Assembly: GCA_022843745.1 (NCBI GenBank)
Contig: JALHNB010000020.1
Location: forward strand, 61,256-125,255
Length of the DNA: 64,000 bases
Direction: 5' to 3'
Source of the DNA: Anaerolineae bacterium
GTDB taxonomy: Bacteria; Chloroflexota; Anaerolineae; Aggregatilineales; Phototrophicaceae
Positions 41,851 through 51,092 of this stretch are shown here, one piece after another. Position numbers and translations under genes: made by a program. Within the stretch, counting starts at the first letter, position 1; every line of letters starts with the position of its first letter. The notes under the pieces are model-generated. The model was not told the DNA's origin. It worked only from the letters and a program-made list of their open reading frames with translations, and searched no databases.

Positions 41851-41938
41851 TTAACAAATCAGGACGGATACCGATTGGGCACGATACATCGTGCCCCTAC
41901 GAAAATGGGCGCGGTGGTTATCCGTATTTAATTGTTAA
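41851..41938. mobile_element. MITE-like element with imperfect terminal inverted repeats
   Basis: The left end TTAACAAATCAGGACGGATA and the right end GGTTATCCGTATTTAATTG, TTAA are imperfect reverse complements over about 22 bp. Inside is the palindrome at 41877-41900 (CACGATACATCGTG core, CCCCTAC) and CGAAAATGGGCGC. The left module AAAATTAA...CGGATA recurs at 33638 and 55889. It lies just upstream of the gamma-glutamyltransferase gene. Confidence 0.55.
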
Positions 41939-41986
41939 ACAGCATCTATGCGACCCTACAAAACCTCTATCAAAGGAGAACACCCT

Positions 41987-43594
41987 ATGCCCAGCATCAT
42001 CATTGCGCCGCAGCCGGAAGCCGTTAACGCGGGCGCTCAAGTTTTGCGCGCAGGCGGGAACGCCATCGACGCTGCCGTGACCACCGCTTTCGTGCAGGGC
42101 GTAGTCGATCCGCACCAGAATGGACTCGGCGGCTATCTGCTTGCCCAGATCGACCCGGCTGGCGATGGTCATCCGATTGTGATTGATGCTCCGGCACGGG
42201 CGGGCGCAAAGGTGACACCGGACGTTTTTGAAAAAGATGTGATCGGACTCAGCCCGACTGGATGGGGATTTGCCGTCAACGGGCGGCGCAATTCCGTCGG
42301 CTATGAATCCATCTGTACGCCGGGGACGGTGCGTGCGTTGGCGCAAATTCTGGAGCGCTGGGGAACGATTTCCTGGGAGCAGGCGATTGCTCCGGCGGTG
42401 GAAGTCGCGGAAAATGGCTATGTCGTCCATAACGCGCTGGCGTGGGCTTTTCGGCTGCGGCTCAAGAGCCAGGCCGAGACAAGCTGGATTGAGCTGATCG
42501 AGACGAATGCCGAGGCGCGGCGGGTCTATCTGAAAGCTGATGGCGCAGTGCCAGACATGGGCGAGACGATTCGCAACCCGGATTACGCCGCCACGCTGCG
42601 ACATCTCGCGCGACACGGGGCAGAAGATTTTTACCAGGGCGAACTGGCACAGCGTTTGAGCGCTGATCTGGCGGCGAACGGGAGTTTTGTGACCGCCGAC
42701 GATTTGAAAAATTACCAGCCGGACGAGATGCAGCCTTTGACCGGGACGTATCGCGGTTACACGATTACGACCTCGCAGTCGCCACACGGCGGGCCGACGG
42801 TGCTGGAAATTCTGAATATTTTAGAAGGCTACGACCTGGGCGCGATGGAGCATAACTCGCCGGACTATATCTATCGCGTGGCGATGGCGATGAAAGCGGC
42901 CTTCGCGGATCGAAATTCGGCGCTTGGCGATCCCGGCTTTGTGCCGATCCCGCTGGACACGATCACCAGCAAGGCGCGTGGCGAGTATTGGCGTGGAAAA
43001 ATTGATGGCGGTGAGCCGATTCAATCGACTTTGAACGCGGCCTCGCCGGGGACAACGCATGTGACCGTCGTCGATTCGCAGGGGATGTGCGTGGCGCTGA
43101 CCAATTCGCTCGGCTCGTCGTCGGGGGTTATCACGCCGGGAACGGGCTTCATGTGGAATAACTCGATGATTAATTTTTACCCGTATCCCGGTCATCCCAA
43201 CTCGATTGCGCCGGGGAAAGCCCGCACGACAGGCATGGCTCCGACGATTTTGTATCGCGATGGCAAGCCTGTAGCCGTGATCGGTGCGCCGGGGGGCAAC
43301 CGCATTATCACCTCGACAGTGACGACGATTTTGAATCTGGTCGATTTTGGCATGAGCGTCCATGAGGCCGTGCTTGCGCCGCGCTTCGACTGCCAGGGTG
43401 AGACGATTTACACGCACCGCCGGATTCCCGAATTTGTCCTCGCGGAAGTGCGCAAAAAACACCCGATTCAATCGCTGTTCACGTCTTACGGCGAACTCGG
43501 TCTGGTGCAGGCGGCGGTGCTGGACGAAAAATCGGGACGCTGGACGGGCGCATCGGACGTGGGCGGTCAGGGGATAGCGCAGATCGTGCGGTAG
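41987..43594 (+). CDS. ggt: Gamma-glutamyltransferase family protein
   Basis: A 535-residue Ntn-hydrolase of the gamma-glutamyltransferase family. VLRAGGNAIDAAVTTAF and GLGGYLLAQID mark the large subunit. The autoprocessing and catalytic Thr is in SPGTTHVTVVD (about residue 367), and LTNSLGSSSG and IGAPGGNRI are small-subunit motifs. The enzyme normally self-cleaves and cleaves or transfers gamma-glutamyl groups, for example from glutathione. There is no signal peptide, unlike many periplasmic homologues, so it may be cytosolic. AGGAGAACACCCT sets the start at 41987; an upstream ATG lies inside the repeat and lacks a site. Confidence 0.9.
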   Translation: MPSIIIAPQPEAVNAGAQVLRAGGNAIDAAVTTAFVQGVVDPHQNGLGGYLLAQIDPAGDGHPIVIDAPARAGAKVTPDVFEKDVIGLSPTGWGFAVNGRRNSVGYESICTPGTVRALAQILERWGTISWEQAIAPAVEVAENGYVVHNALAWAFRLRLKSQAETSWIELIETNAEARRVYLKADGAVPDMGETIRNPDYAATLRHLARHGAEDFYQGELAQRLSADLAANGSFVTADDLKNYQPDEMQPLTGTYRGYTITTSQSPHGGPTVLEILNILEGYDLGAMEHNSPDYIYRVAMAMKAAFADRNSALGDPGFVPIPLDTITSKARGEYWRGKIDGGEPIQSTLNAASPGTTHVTVVDSQGMCVALTNSLGSSSGVITPGTGFMWNNSMINFYPYPGHPNSIAPGKARTTGMAPTILYRDGKPVAVIGAPGGNRIITSTVTTILNLVDFGMSVHEAVLAPRFDCQGETIYTHRRIPEFVLAEVRKKHPIQSLFTSYGELGLVQAAVLDEKSGRWTGASDVGGQGIAQIVR

Positions 43595-43617
43595 AGGCGA
43601 GTTTTGCAAAGCATGTC

Positions 43618-43762
43618 ACACCAGGGGCTAAAAGCCCGCTGGCTAAGGGTAGAAAGCCGCCTAAAGGCGACTGGTTGCGTTCCAGATGCTTTGACCAGTC
43701 CGCTTCCAGCGGGCTTTCTATTCTTAGCCGTATGGCTTCCAGCCTACGGCGGCGAAAAACAA
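43618..43762. repeat. Nested hairpin repeat cluster
   Basis: CCAGGGGCTAAAAGCCCGCTGG, GAAAGCCGCCTAAAGGCGAC, CGCTTCCAGCGGGCTTTC and GCCGTATGGCTTCCAGCCTACGGC in sequence. Same family as 36370-36530 and, in inverse orientation, 3635-3670. It fills the gap after the gamma-glutamyltransferase gene. No gene within. Confidence 0.7.
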
Positions 43763-43900
43763 TCTTTGCAACAGTGCATTAATCAGCTAGAAAAAACAGT
43801 GCAGTAAATGATGTAAGGCGTTAACGGATACCCTGATAGCGCTGTCTTAAAAACCCGTGTAGATTGGGAGAACCTGTTTCGCAATAAAAAGGTGCGCTGG

Positions 43901-44911
43901 ATGTCGAACGATCTCGCCGCTGACCTGCAACGTTATCTGATCAGACATTATCCCGATGTCATGTTCTCCGAATTCAGCTTCCTCACCAGCGGTTGGGAGT
44001 GCGATATTTACGCTTTCCGAATGGCGTTCGCAGCGGGACAGCCGCGCGAATTCATCATCCGGCTCTACGCGGGGCAGGGCGGCGTGGAGAAAGCGCGGCT
44101 GGAAAACGACGGTATACGGAAACTTCATCGGGCGGGCTATCCTGTGCCGGAGATGTTTTTGGCGGAAGAGGATGTCACACTTCTGGGAAGGCCGTTTATC
44201 ATCATGGAGAAGCTGGATGGGCAGAATCTATGGCCTCTACTGGTGGTGGCGGAATCGGAGGAGTTGGATCGGCTGATCCGGCGATTCAGCCACCTTTTGG
44301 CACAGCTTCATGGCATGGATTGGCATCCCTATACGGCGCAGTTTGCCCGCTATGATGCAAATCCCATCGCGATTCTCGATGATATGATCGACCAGCCGCG
44401 CCAGTTGTACCTGAAATATCAGCTTGAGGGTTTTCTGGCGGCTTCCGATTGGCTGGACGCACACAAAACGACGATCACAGTGCAACCCGCCGTCGTGCAT
44501 CTCGATTTCCATGCCAATAATGTTTTTCTGCGGAACGATGGGCGCATGGCAGTCATTGATTGGTCACAATTGAGCGTTTCGGATTTCCGCTGCGACCTCT
44601 CGTGGACGCTGCAAATTATGGGCGAATACGGCGGATCGGGATGGCGGGAGGGCATCCTCAAACATTATGTTGACGCATCCGGGCGGCCTGTCGAGGATTT
44701 GGATTATTTTGATGTGGTCAGCTACCTCAAAAATCTTGTCAGCGATGTTATCTCGCTGCGTGCTGGGCCGGAATCGTTGGGGCTGCGCAGCGAGATGGCT
44801 GAAACGATCCCGCCGGATTTTGCCTTCATGCGGCGTACGACACAGCGGATCAAAGATATTACCGGACTCGCGATTCCTGAGGTTGAGGCCGTGATTCGCG
44901 AGTTTGAGTGA
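43901..44911 (+). CDS. APH-fold phosphotransferase family protein
   Basis: A 336-residue small-molecule kinase. The nucleotide-binding lobe has FSFLTSGWECDIYAFRM and EFIIRLYAG. The catalytic loop is VVHLDFHANNVFLR, and AVIDWSQLSVSDFRCDL carries the metal-binding Asp. IIMEKLDGQNLW is the hinge. It resembles macrolide/homoserine-kinase-like members of the family, but the substrate is unknown. AAGGTG seven bases before the ATG supports the start at 43901; a GTG nine bases earlier is in frame. It is convergent with the TPR gene. Confidence 0.87.
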   Translation: MSNDLAADLQRYLIRHYPDVMFSEFSFLTSGWECDIYAFRMAFAAGQPREFIIRLYAGQGGVEKARLENDGIRKLHRAGYPVPEMFLAEEDVTLLGRPFIIMEKLDGQNLWPLLVVAESEELDRLIRRFSHLLAQLHGMDWHPYTAQFARYDANPIAILDDMIDQPRQLYLKYQLEGFLAASDWLDAHKTTITVQPAVVHLDFHANNVFLRNDGRMAVIDWSQLSVSDFRCDLSWTLQIMGEYGGSGWREGILKHYVDASGRPVEDLDYFDVVSYLKNLVSDVISLRAGPESLGLRSEMAETIPPDFAFMRRTTQRIKDITGLAIPEVEAVIREFE

Positions 44912-44944
44912 TTTAACCCGCGAATTTGACCTCAAAAGCCTTAG

Positions 44945-45421
44945 TTAATTTGTATCTCTGTTAGCTGAAATATGTTTCTGAATTAGTTCGTCAACATTAT
45001 CTCTACCATACGATTGATAGTAGTGTCTTAAATCGCTTGTTGCGGAGGGGATTTCCCCCAATTTGAGACGAACTTCTGCTCTATGAAGATGAGCCAACAG
45101 ATCATTTTGAGATCTTTCAATAGCAATTGAAAGCTGCTTCTCGGCCTCTCGTAAACGTCCTACCTGCTGAAGCAAATATCCAAGATAACGATACATCGAC
45201 GGCCCATTCGGCTCAAGTTCAATGAACTTTTCAGCATCGTTGATCGCTTTGTCATATTCTTTAGCAGCATCATAAAATGTGCATCTAAGTTGGTAAAGAT
45301 CAGAAAAATCTGGATATTTTCCAATCCCTTCAGAGCTTGCTGCAATAGCTTCATCAAGATATCCATTATCAAACCATCCGAGTGACGCATCCCGATATTC
45401 ATCTTCACTTTTATAATTCAT
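44945..45421 (-). CDS. TPR-repeat protein (158 aa)
   Basis: Four TPR units over about 130 residues, for example YRDASLGWFDNGYLDEAIA, LYQLRCTFYDAAKEYDKAI, MYRYLGYLLQQVGRLREAE and AHLHRAEVRLKLGEIPSAT. No signal peptide or transmembrane segment. It probably mediates protein contacts. The DNA is AT richer than the flanking genes, suggesting a separate origin. The downstream end lies 33 bases from the convergent kinase gene. Confidence 0.82.
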   Translation of the reverse strand: MNYKSEDEYRDASLGWFDNGYLDEAIAASSEGIGKYPDFSDLYQLRCTFYDAAKEYDKAINDAEKFIELEPNGPSMYRYLGYLLQQVGRLREAEKQLSIAIERSQNDLLAHLHRAEVRLKLGEIPSATSDLRHYYQSYGRDNVDELIQKHISANRDTN

Positions 45422-45483
45422 TTCTATCTCTCACAAATGACTTAAGATTTCGCTCAGATTAACGAGCTTTGAACTTGAGTGAT

Positions 45484-46584
45484 TTAGTCCGCAAATTTGA
45501 CCTCGAACGTTTTCGCTTCTGGCTCAACAAAGCGCACCAATCTTTCGGCTTCTTCAGTCAGGGCATCGCGATTTTGTTTCGTCAGCGAATCGAATGGGTC
45601 AAGCGTGAGGGTGGCGACTTTTTTCTTATTTTCGACTTTCCACGCGCCGCGCACGAATCCATCCACGAGAAAGGTCGCGGCGACACGCAGGCCGGGGAGA
45701 TAGACTTTTTTGCGATATTCGTCGGCGACCACGCGCGTCCGTTTGTCATGCGAGAGCAACAGGTTATCGAATTCCGGCAAGAAGCGCTCCGGGGCAGGGG
45801 AGTCGGCATCGGGAATCGGCATATCGGGCAGGCCAAATAATTCGCGTTTGCGTTCGTCGCGATACGTGACCAGTTCAGGGCGCCACTTTTCAACGGCTTC
45901 CTTCAGCTTAGGGAAGCCTGACCACGTTTGCATATCAGTCACGGATGCCGGGCCGAACGCCGCCAGATAGCGAAAAATCAGCGTTTTCAGATTTTCGTCG
46001 TCGGAAACGGACTTGCCGAGCCACGATTCAGCGAGTGTAAATTTCGGGTTGCCGGGGAAGCTCCAACCGCCGCTGACAGGCACTTGCACCAGCGGGAGAG
46101 TCGTCCGCACGGTGTAGCGCATCGAGCCGACATCGACATCCGGCCATTTTTCCGTGAGCATGGCGCTGATCTCGGCGAAGGTGCGCGGCTCGGCGGCGAT
46201 AAATTCCTTTGCTGCGGCGATGACAGCGTTCATATCGACCTCGACACCGCGACTTTTGGTGATGGATTCCGACGCGCCGGAGAGAATTGGCTGAAGCGTC
46301 GTGCGAAAGCGCAAAAAATCGTCGGCGGTGACGAGGTGCAGCGTGGCACGGATCATGGTGGCCTTGACGACGGCGTGATTCTCGATCAACTGGGCGAGGT
46401 CTTCGCGCTTAAAATTTTCCAGCCGCGTCCACAAGCCGACAAAGGGCGCGGACGATAGCTGCGCCTGCATCGCGACGAGTCGCTCAATAGCCGCCGGGAT
46501 GGGGATGGACTCGCGCTTCAGGAGCATTTGGCGGGCGAGGGTCGCGCGGTTGAGTTCGCGCAGGGTCAGGATGCGGTCTGGCAT
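45484..46584 (-). CDS. Winged-helix DNA-binding domain protein (HTH_42/AlkX type)
   Basis: A 366-residue protein of the winged-helix family that includes the DNA glycosylase-like AlkX/YcaQ proteins. The N-terminus (LTLRELNRATLARQML, RLVAMQAQLSSAPFVGLWTR) and the later SSD-like segment (FLPEFDNLLLSHDKRTRVV) and RAATFLVDGF-type strand (ATFLVDGFVRGAW) are typical. YcaQ-type members unhook interstrand DNA crosslinks by base excision, but the family also contains members of unknown role, and the catalytic QxQ-type motif appears here as MQAQLS. No evident operon partner. Confidence 0.82.
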   Translation of the reverse strand: MPDRILTLRELNRATLARQMLLKRESIPIPAAIERLVAMQAQLSSAPFVGLWTRLENFKREDLAQLIENHAVVKATMIRATLHLVTADDFLRFRTTLQPILSGASESITKSRGVEVDMNAVIAAAKEFIAAEPRTFAEISAMLTEKWPDVDVGSMRYTVRTTLPLVQVPVSGGWSFPGNPKFTLAESWLGKSVSDDENLKTLIFRYLAAFGPASVTDMQTWSGFPKLKEAVEKWRPELVTYRDERKRELFGLPDMPIPDADSPAPERFLPEFDNLLLSHDKRTRVVADEYRKKVYLPGLRVAATFLVDGFVRGAWKVENKKKVATLTLDPFDSLTKQNRDALTEEAERLVRFVEPEAKTFEVKFAD

Positions 46585-46620
46585 GGGGGGCTTTCCTTAA
46601 AGGCATAGGACGATTGATAA

Positions 46621-47475
46621 TTACTTTTTGAGTGCGAACATCAATCCCGCCTGAATGCCGGGAGCAATGACTTCACAATGGTTGCGATCCGCAAAGACCT
46701 GTTTGACCAGTGATAGACCGTCGTAATTACGGCTTTCGAGTACCGCAGCAAAACGAAGGGTATCTGTGACCGTCGTGTTATCTACGCTTTCTTCAAGCCC
46801 GCCTACCGAAAGATAGACTTTGGCCGCGAGTTTCGTATGTTCTTTGGCAAACGTTTCCTCGGCCTTAAAAGCAAAACGATCTTCATCACCAGGGCCAGGG
46901 CTTGCGATGATGAATGTATCGAAAATCTCAGGCTCATGAAATAAGGCAAAGGTTGCAAAATCAGCACCCAGCGAGTGACCCGCCAGAACGCGCCTGGACG
47001 AATCCGCTTGATATTCCTGCTCGATGAGAGGTATTAATTCATTTTTGATAAATTTATGAAAGCGATCCGCCTCACCAGTCCGTATTGGACGTTTCGTAAA
47101 TTCCCCGATGCGCTTTTCACGTTCTTCACTACGAACGGGTGTGAAATCCATGTTTCGACGAGCCATCATTTCCAGCCACGCCGCTTGAGGGTTTTCATCT
47201 ACTGGATAGCCAATACCTACAACGATGGCATCGCTTGTTCCCCCACACCAGGCCATCGAACGGACAATATCCGTGACCATGCCGACGTACCAATTAGCAT
47301 CGAGTAAGTACACAACAGGCCATTTGTCAGGCGTATCGTCAAACGGCCAACCTTCAACATGTGGCTTGGAATAGGCGTAAGGAAGGCTGATCGTGATGCG
47401 ATATTCCCGGCCTGTATGTTGAGAGGTTATCAGGCGCGTTGCACTGCCGAGTAGGGTGGCTGATTCTGAGGTCAT
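46621..47475 (-). CDS. Alpha/beta hydrolase, esterase family (BES1/Fes-like)
   Basis: A 284-residue serine hydrolase of the D-like esterase type. WPVVYLLDANWYVGM is the core strand, RVLAGHSLGADFATF holds the nucleophile Ser (GHSLG), and DRNHCEVI carries the probable catalytic His. The family includes enterobactin and other siderophore esterases, cephalosporin esterases and acyl-CoA-like hydrolases. No signal peptide. It lies between the winged-helix gene and a nitroreductase, all on the minus strand but with long gaps. Confidence 0.87.
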   Translation of the reverse strand: MTSESATLLGSATRLITSQHTGREYRITISLPYAYSKPHVEGWPFDDTPDKWPVVYLLDANWYVGMVTDIVRSMAWCGGTSDAIVVGIGYPVDENPQAAWLEMMARRNMDFTPVRSEEREKRIGEFTKRPIRTGEADRFHKFIKNELIPLIEQEYQADSSRRVLAGHSLGADFATFALFHEPEIFDTFIIASPGPGDEDRFAFKAEETFAKEHTKLAAKVYLSVGGLEESVDNTTVTDTLRFAAVLESRNYDGLSLVKQVFADRNHCEVIAPGIQAGLMFALKK

Positions 47476-47522
47476 CTCGTTCTCCTGTCTGTCTATATAT
47501 TATGACAGAGTATAACACGGAG

Positions 47523-48107
47523 TTACCAGCGCTCACGGTGAATGTGATCGGTGCGGCGGCCTCGTTTCAGGGATGGCGAACGCTTATCCGGTGCGGGGTG
47601 TCCGATGGGGATCACGCCAACGGGAGTGACTTCGGCGGGGATGCCAAGCGCGGCGCGGGCAGCGGGTAAATCCTGAAAGCCCGCGAATCCTGCCGCCAAA
47701 TTTTCATGAACCACCGCCAGCAAAAGCAGCATCACGGCATGACCCGCATCCATGAACCAGTAGGGGACAGGCCATTCAATTTCTTCGCCGGAATCATCCG
47801 TTTTGTCGGCTTCCTGATAGCGGCGGTGGTAGGCGTTTTCGTTGGTGCAGGGAACGATCAGCACCGGCGCTTTGGAGATGAACGGGTCGAAGCCGGATTC
47901 GGTGTAGAAGCTTTCGCCACAGAATTCCGCGAGTTGGCGTTTCATGGCAGCGTCCGTGACCACGATAAAATCCTGCCCCTGCGTGAATCCCGCGCTGGGG
48001 CCACGACGAGCCGCGTCGAGAATGCGGTCAATGGCTTCGTCGGAGACAGGTTCATCGGTAAAATTGCGCACCATACGGCGTTTGGCGATCAGATCGTAAA
48101 AATCCAT
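47523..48107 (-). CDS. Nitroreductase family protein
   Basis: A 194-residue FMN-dependent oxidoreductase. The start MDFYDLIAKRRMVRNFTDEP contains the FMN-phosphate contacts RRMVR. RRGPSAGFTQGQDFIVV, the dimer-interface helix DAGHAVMLLLLA and PVGVIPIGHP are standard family segments. It reduces nitro, quinone or related substrates with NAD(P)H. It is preceded by AAGAGGACACCC. There is no regulatory gene next to it. Substrate not predictable. Confidence 0.9.
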   Translation of the reverse strand: MDFYDLIAKRRMVRNFTDEPVSDEAIDRILDAARRGPSAGFTQGQDFIVVTDAAMKRQLAEFCGESFYTESGFDPFISKAPVLIVPCTNENAYHRRYQEADKTDDSGEEIEWPVPYWFMDAGHAVMLLLLAVVHENLAAGFAGFQDLPAARAALGIPAEVTPVGVIPIGHPAPDKRSPSLKRGRRTDHIHRERW

Positions 48108-48163
48108 TGGGTGTCCTCTTTGTTAATTCGGTTTGATTTAACCTTAGCACGAATGGCGGGGTT

Positions 48164-48187
48164 GGGCGCAATATATTGCGCCCCTAC
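48164..48187. repeat. Dispersed palindrome
   Basis: GGGCGCAATATATTGCGCCC with CTAC, perfect arms of 10 bp. It lies between the start of the nitroreductase gene and the end of the release-factor gene. Confidence 0.75.
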
Positions 48188-48220
48188 GGTAAACTTACCG
48201 CATGATTTCTGTGGTTGTAC

Positions 48221-49870
48221 TTAAGGCTCGACAGCAAGGCTCTCCCAGGATGTGCCGGCGGCTTCGCTGATCGTGCAAAATTGAAGTTTTGAGTTTTTCT
48301 CGATGCAGTATTTCATGTCCCAGGCCGAGAGGAACAAAATCACCGTGCGCTGATCCTGGTCGCGGGTGCGCAGGCTTTGGAAGGGCAGATACATGGTGCT
48401 GATGTCGGCTTCGTCGCCGAGTACCCAGCGGGCATCGCTGTAGGGCAGCCGTTCGATGGTGGCTTCAACGTTGTATTCGGCAGCCAGACGCGCCACGACA
48501 ACCTCGAATTGCAGATCGCCCACCGCGCCGAGATACGGTTCGCGCCGCGCACCATCGGCAGAATAGAGCACCTGAACCACACCCTCTTCGCGAAGCTGCT
48601 CCAAACCTTTATTGAACTGCTTGTATTTCTCCATCGACTGGTTGCGCAGGATGGCAAAACATTCCGGCTGGAAGGGCGGAATGGGCGCGTATTGGAAGGA
48701 TTCGCCTGCCGAGACGGTATCGCCGATCCTGAAAATGCCGGGGTTGCTGAAGCCGATCACGTCGCCGGGATAAGCCTCGTCCACCGTTTCGCGATCCCGC
48801 GCGAACAGGCGATGCGGGCGGCTCATGCGGACGGTGCGCCCCAGACGCGGGTGATTCACCATCATATCTTTTTCAAAGCGACCAGAGCAGACGCGCAGAA
48901 ACGCCATCGTGTCGCGGTGCTGCGGATCCATGTTGGCCTGAATTTTGAAGACGATGCCGCTGAAAGTTTCGCGCGTGGGGGCGATCACGCCGATGCTGCT
49001 GTCACGTGCGCGGGGCGACGGCGCATGTTCGATGAGGGCTTCGAGGAACGGGTCAATGCCAAAATTGTTCAGGGCGCTGCCGAAATACACCGGGGTCAGC
49101 GTTCCGCCTAAAAATTCCGTTTGGTCAAATGGTGCGCCTGCACCTGCCAGCAGTTCGGCATCGTCGCGAAGCTGCTGATAAGCCCGCGAACCGATGGTTT
49201 CTTCGAGCAGGGGATCATACAGGTCTGTGACCTGCACGGGTGCGCGGAATTTGCCACGTACCGAGCGCTGAAACAGCATCACCTGATGATTTTGGAGATC
49301 GTAAACTCCCTGAAAATCCACACCGCTGCCAATCGGCCAATTCATCGGCGAAACACGGAGTGACAGCACCTGTTCGATCTCATCAAGCAGTTCGAGTGGG
49401 TCACGACCTGGGCGATCCAGCTTATTGATAAATGTGAGAATTGGCATATTGCGCTGGCGACAGACTTCAAATAATTTCTTGGTCTGCGGTTCGATGCCTT
49501 TGGCGCTGTCCAGCACCATGATCGCGCTATCGACTGCCATCAGGGTGCGGTAGGTGTCTTCGCTGAAATCGCGATGGCCGGGGGTGTCCAGAAGGTTAAA
49601 AATGCGATCCTGATACTCGAATTGGAGTACCGTCGAACTGATGGAGATACCGCGCTGCTGTTCCATTTCCATCCAGTCCGAGGTGGCGCTGCGCTGGTTT
49701 TTATGCGCCCGCACCGACCCGGCCTGATTGACCGCGCCCGCGTAGAGCAGCAGTTTTTCGGTCAGCGTGGTTTTACCCGCGTCAGGGTGCGAAATGATGG
49801 CAAATGTGCGGCGGCGGCTCACTTCGTCGTGGAGTTGTTGAGTCAAATGGGCATTGGGGATCGCTTGCAT
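48221..49870 (-). CDS. prfC: Peptide chain release factor 3
   Basis: A 549-residue translational GTPase that recycles release factors RF1/RF2 from the ribosome after termination. G-domain motifs are SHPDAGKTT (P-loop), RGISISSTV (switch 1), DTPGH (switch 2) and NKLDRPGRDP. Downstream are domain 2 (VFKIQANMDPQHRDTMAFLR) and domain 3 (GAVGDLQFEVVVARLAAEYN), as in canonical RF3. The ATG at 49870 follows AGGAATATTCCC. Length and motifs agree with the family. It is monocistronic; repeat DNA flanks it on both sides. Confidence 0.96.
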   Translation of the reverse strand: MQAIPNAHLTQQLHDEVSRRRTFAIISHPDAGKTTLTEKLLLYAGAVNQAGSVRAHKNQRSATSDWMEMEQQRGISISSTVLQFEYQDRIFNLLDTPGHRDFSEDTYRTLMAVDSAIMVLDSAKGIEPQTKKLFEVCRQRNMPILTFINKLDRPGRDPLELLDEIEQVLSLRVSPMNWPIGSGVDFQGVYDLQNHQVMLFQRSVRGKFRAPVQVTDLYDPLLEETIGSRAYQQLRDDAELLAGAGAPFDQTEFLGGTLTPVYFGSALNNFGIDPFLEALIEHAPSPRARDSSIGVIAPTRETFSGIVFKIQANMDPQHRDTMAFLRVCSGRFEKDMMVNHPRLGRTVRMSRPHRLFARDRETVDEAYPGDVIGFSNPGIFRIGDTVSAGESFQYAPIPPFQPECFAILRNQSMEKYKQFNKGLEQLREEGVVQVLYSADGARREPYLGAVGDLQFEVVVARLAAEYNVEATIERLPYSDARWVLGDEADISTMYLPFQSLRTRDQDQRTVILFLSAWDMKYCIEKNSKLQFCTISEAAGTSWESLAVEP

Positions 49871-50095
49871 GGGAATATTCCTCTTGGTTGTCGCGGTCAA
49901 GAAATAGTGAAGCACGGAAGCCGGTAGTCAGATACGCTACAAGGTAAAACTCATCCCGCGCGAACGGTCATTTCCTGATTCTCCTGACAAGCCAGAGGCC
50001 GATTACGGTTTGATAGATTCTTCACGTGGAAAGATGGCAATTATAGCGGATTGGGTGGTCGAAGGCCAGACCGGATCGGGGGTAGGGGGCGGGCA

Positions 50096-50143
50096 ACCTC
50101 ACCCCCCAGCCCCCTCTCCGCAAGCGAGAGAGGGGGAGCAAAA
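50096..50143. repeat. GC-rich hairpin repeat
   Basis: CCTCACCCCCCAGCCCCCTC, TCCGCAAGCGAGA, GAGGGGGAGCAAAA. Same family as 52424-52472 with almost the same sequence. Downstream of the sugar-permease operon. Confidence 0.75.
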
Positions 50144-50195
50144 CGCACTGTGTGAGGGTAAGATTCTCAGGGTTGGGCGAATAAATAACTAAAAT

Positions 50196-51092
50196 CTACC
50201 CCTTGAGGCCGACGGAGGCGATGCCGCCGATCAGGTATTCCTGCAAGAAAAAGTAGAGGATTAAAATGGGCAGTACCGACAGCAGCGATGCCGCCATGAC
50301 GAGATTCGTCGTATTCACGCTCATGGTCGAGAAGGCGCTTCGGCGAAAATAATCCAGCGCGATTGCCAGCGTGAATTGGTCACTGTTGCTCAGGTAGATC
50401 AACGGGCCAGTGAAGTCGTTCCAGACACCGACAATGGTAAACACCGCCAGCACCGTCAGCACGGGCTTGCTCATCGGCAGGATAATGTGGCGATAGATGC
50501 CGAAGTAGCCACAGCCGTCGATGCGGGCGGCATCGTCGAGGTCACGCGGGAAGGAGCGCATATACTGGCGCGTGATAAAAATGCTCCAGGCGTTGCCGAA
50601 AAACGCCGGCACCCACAGCGGATAATAGGTGCCATACCAGCCCAACTGATTAAACAGCAAAAATGACGGGATCAGCAATGCCGCGCCGGGGAGCAGCATG
50701 GTAAAGACGATGATGCGAAAAAGCAGATCACGACCCGGAAAGCGCAGGCGGGCAAACGCGAAGGCGATCAGCGAATTGGACAGCACCGTGCCGATAACGT
50801 TGAGAGTCACCAGAAAGAGCGTGTTGAGCGTGGGCCGCCACAGGGGATAGGACTCATAGGTGAGGATACGGGCGAAATTTTCAAAGTGAAATGATTCCGT
50901 CGGAAACCACGACGTGGGGACGGTGAAAACGGTTTCGCCTTCGCCCCGCAGCGCGGCGGTGAGCATCCACGACAGCGGGAGGAGGATGATCGCGCCAACA
51001 GCGATGAGGATGGCGTAAATGAAGAAATTGAAGATTGCGCCCCGGAAACGGCGATCCTGCCACAAGGGAACGGCGCTAAGTTTTTGTGTCAT
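50196..51092 (-). CDS. Sugar ABC transporter permease (MalG-type)
   Basis: A 298-residue inner-membrane permease of the carbohydrate CUT1 type with six helices; the second of the pair. The EAA loop is DLDDAARIDGCGYFGIYRHI, and ILPMSKPVLTVLAVFTIVGVWNDF is characteristic of MalG-like subunits. The start at 51092 follows GGGAG and overlaps the end of the upstream permease gene by 17 bases; an in-frame ATG further upstream is less likely. It lacks a local ATPase gene, as is normal for CUT1 systems that share a common MsmK/UgpC-type ATPase. It imports an unidentified sugar together with the adjacent binding protein. Confidence 0.93.
   Translation of the reverse strand: MTQKLSAVPLWQDRRFRGAIFNFFIYAILIAVGAIILLPLSWMLTAALRGEGETVFTVPTSWFPTESFHFENFARILTYESYPLWRPTLNTLFLVTLNVIGTVLSNSLIAFAFARLRFPGRDLLFRIIVFTMLLPGAALLIPSFLLFNQLGWYGTYYPLWVPAFFGNAWSIFITRQYMRSFPRDLDDAARIDGCGYFGIYRHIILPMSKPVLTVLAVFTIVGVWNDFTGPLIYLSNSDQFTLAIALDYFRRSAFSTMSVNTTNLVMAASLLSVLPILILYFFLQEYLIGGIASVGLKG

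Noticed and set aside
45484..46584. Winged-helix protein as a transcription factor
   Set aside because: Overall pattern fits the HTH_42/AlkX-type family with three winged helices, which is linked to DNA repair and not to classical regulation.
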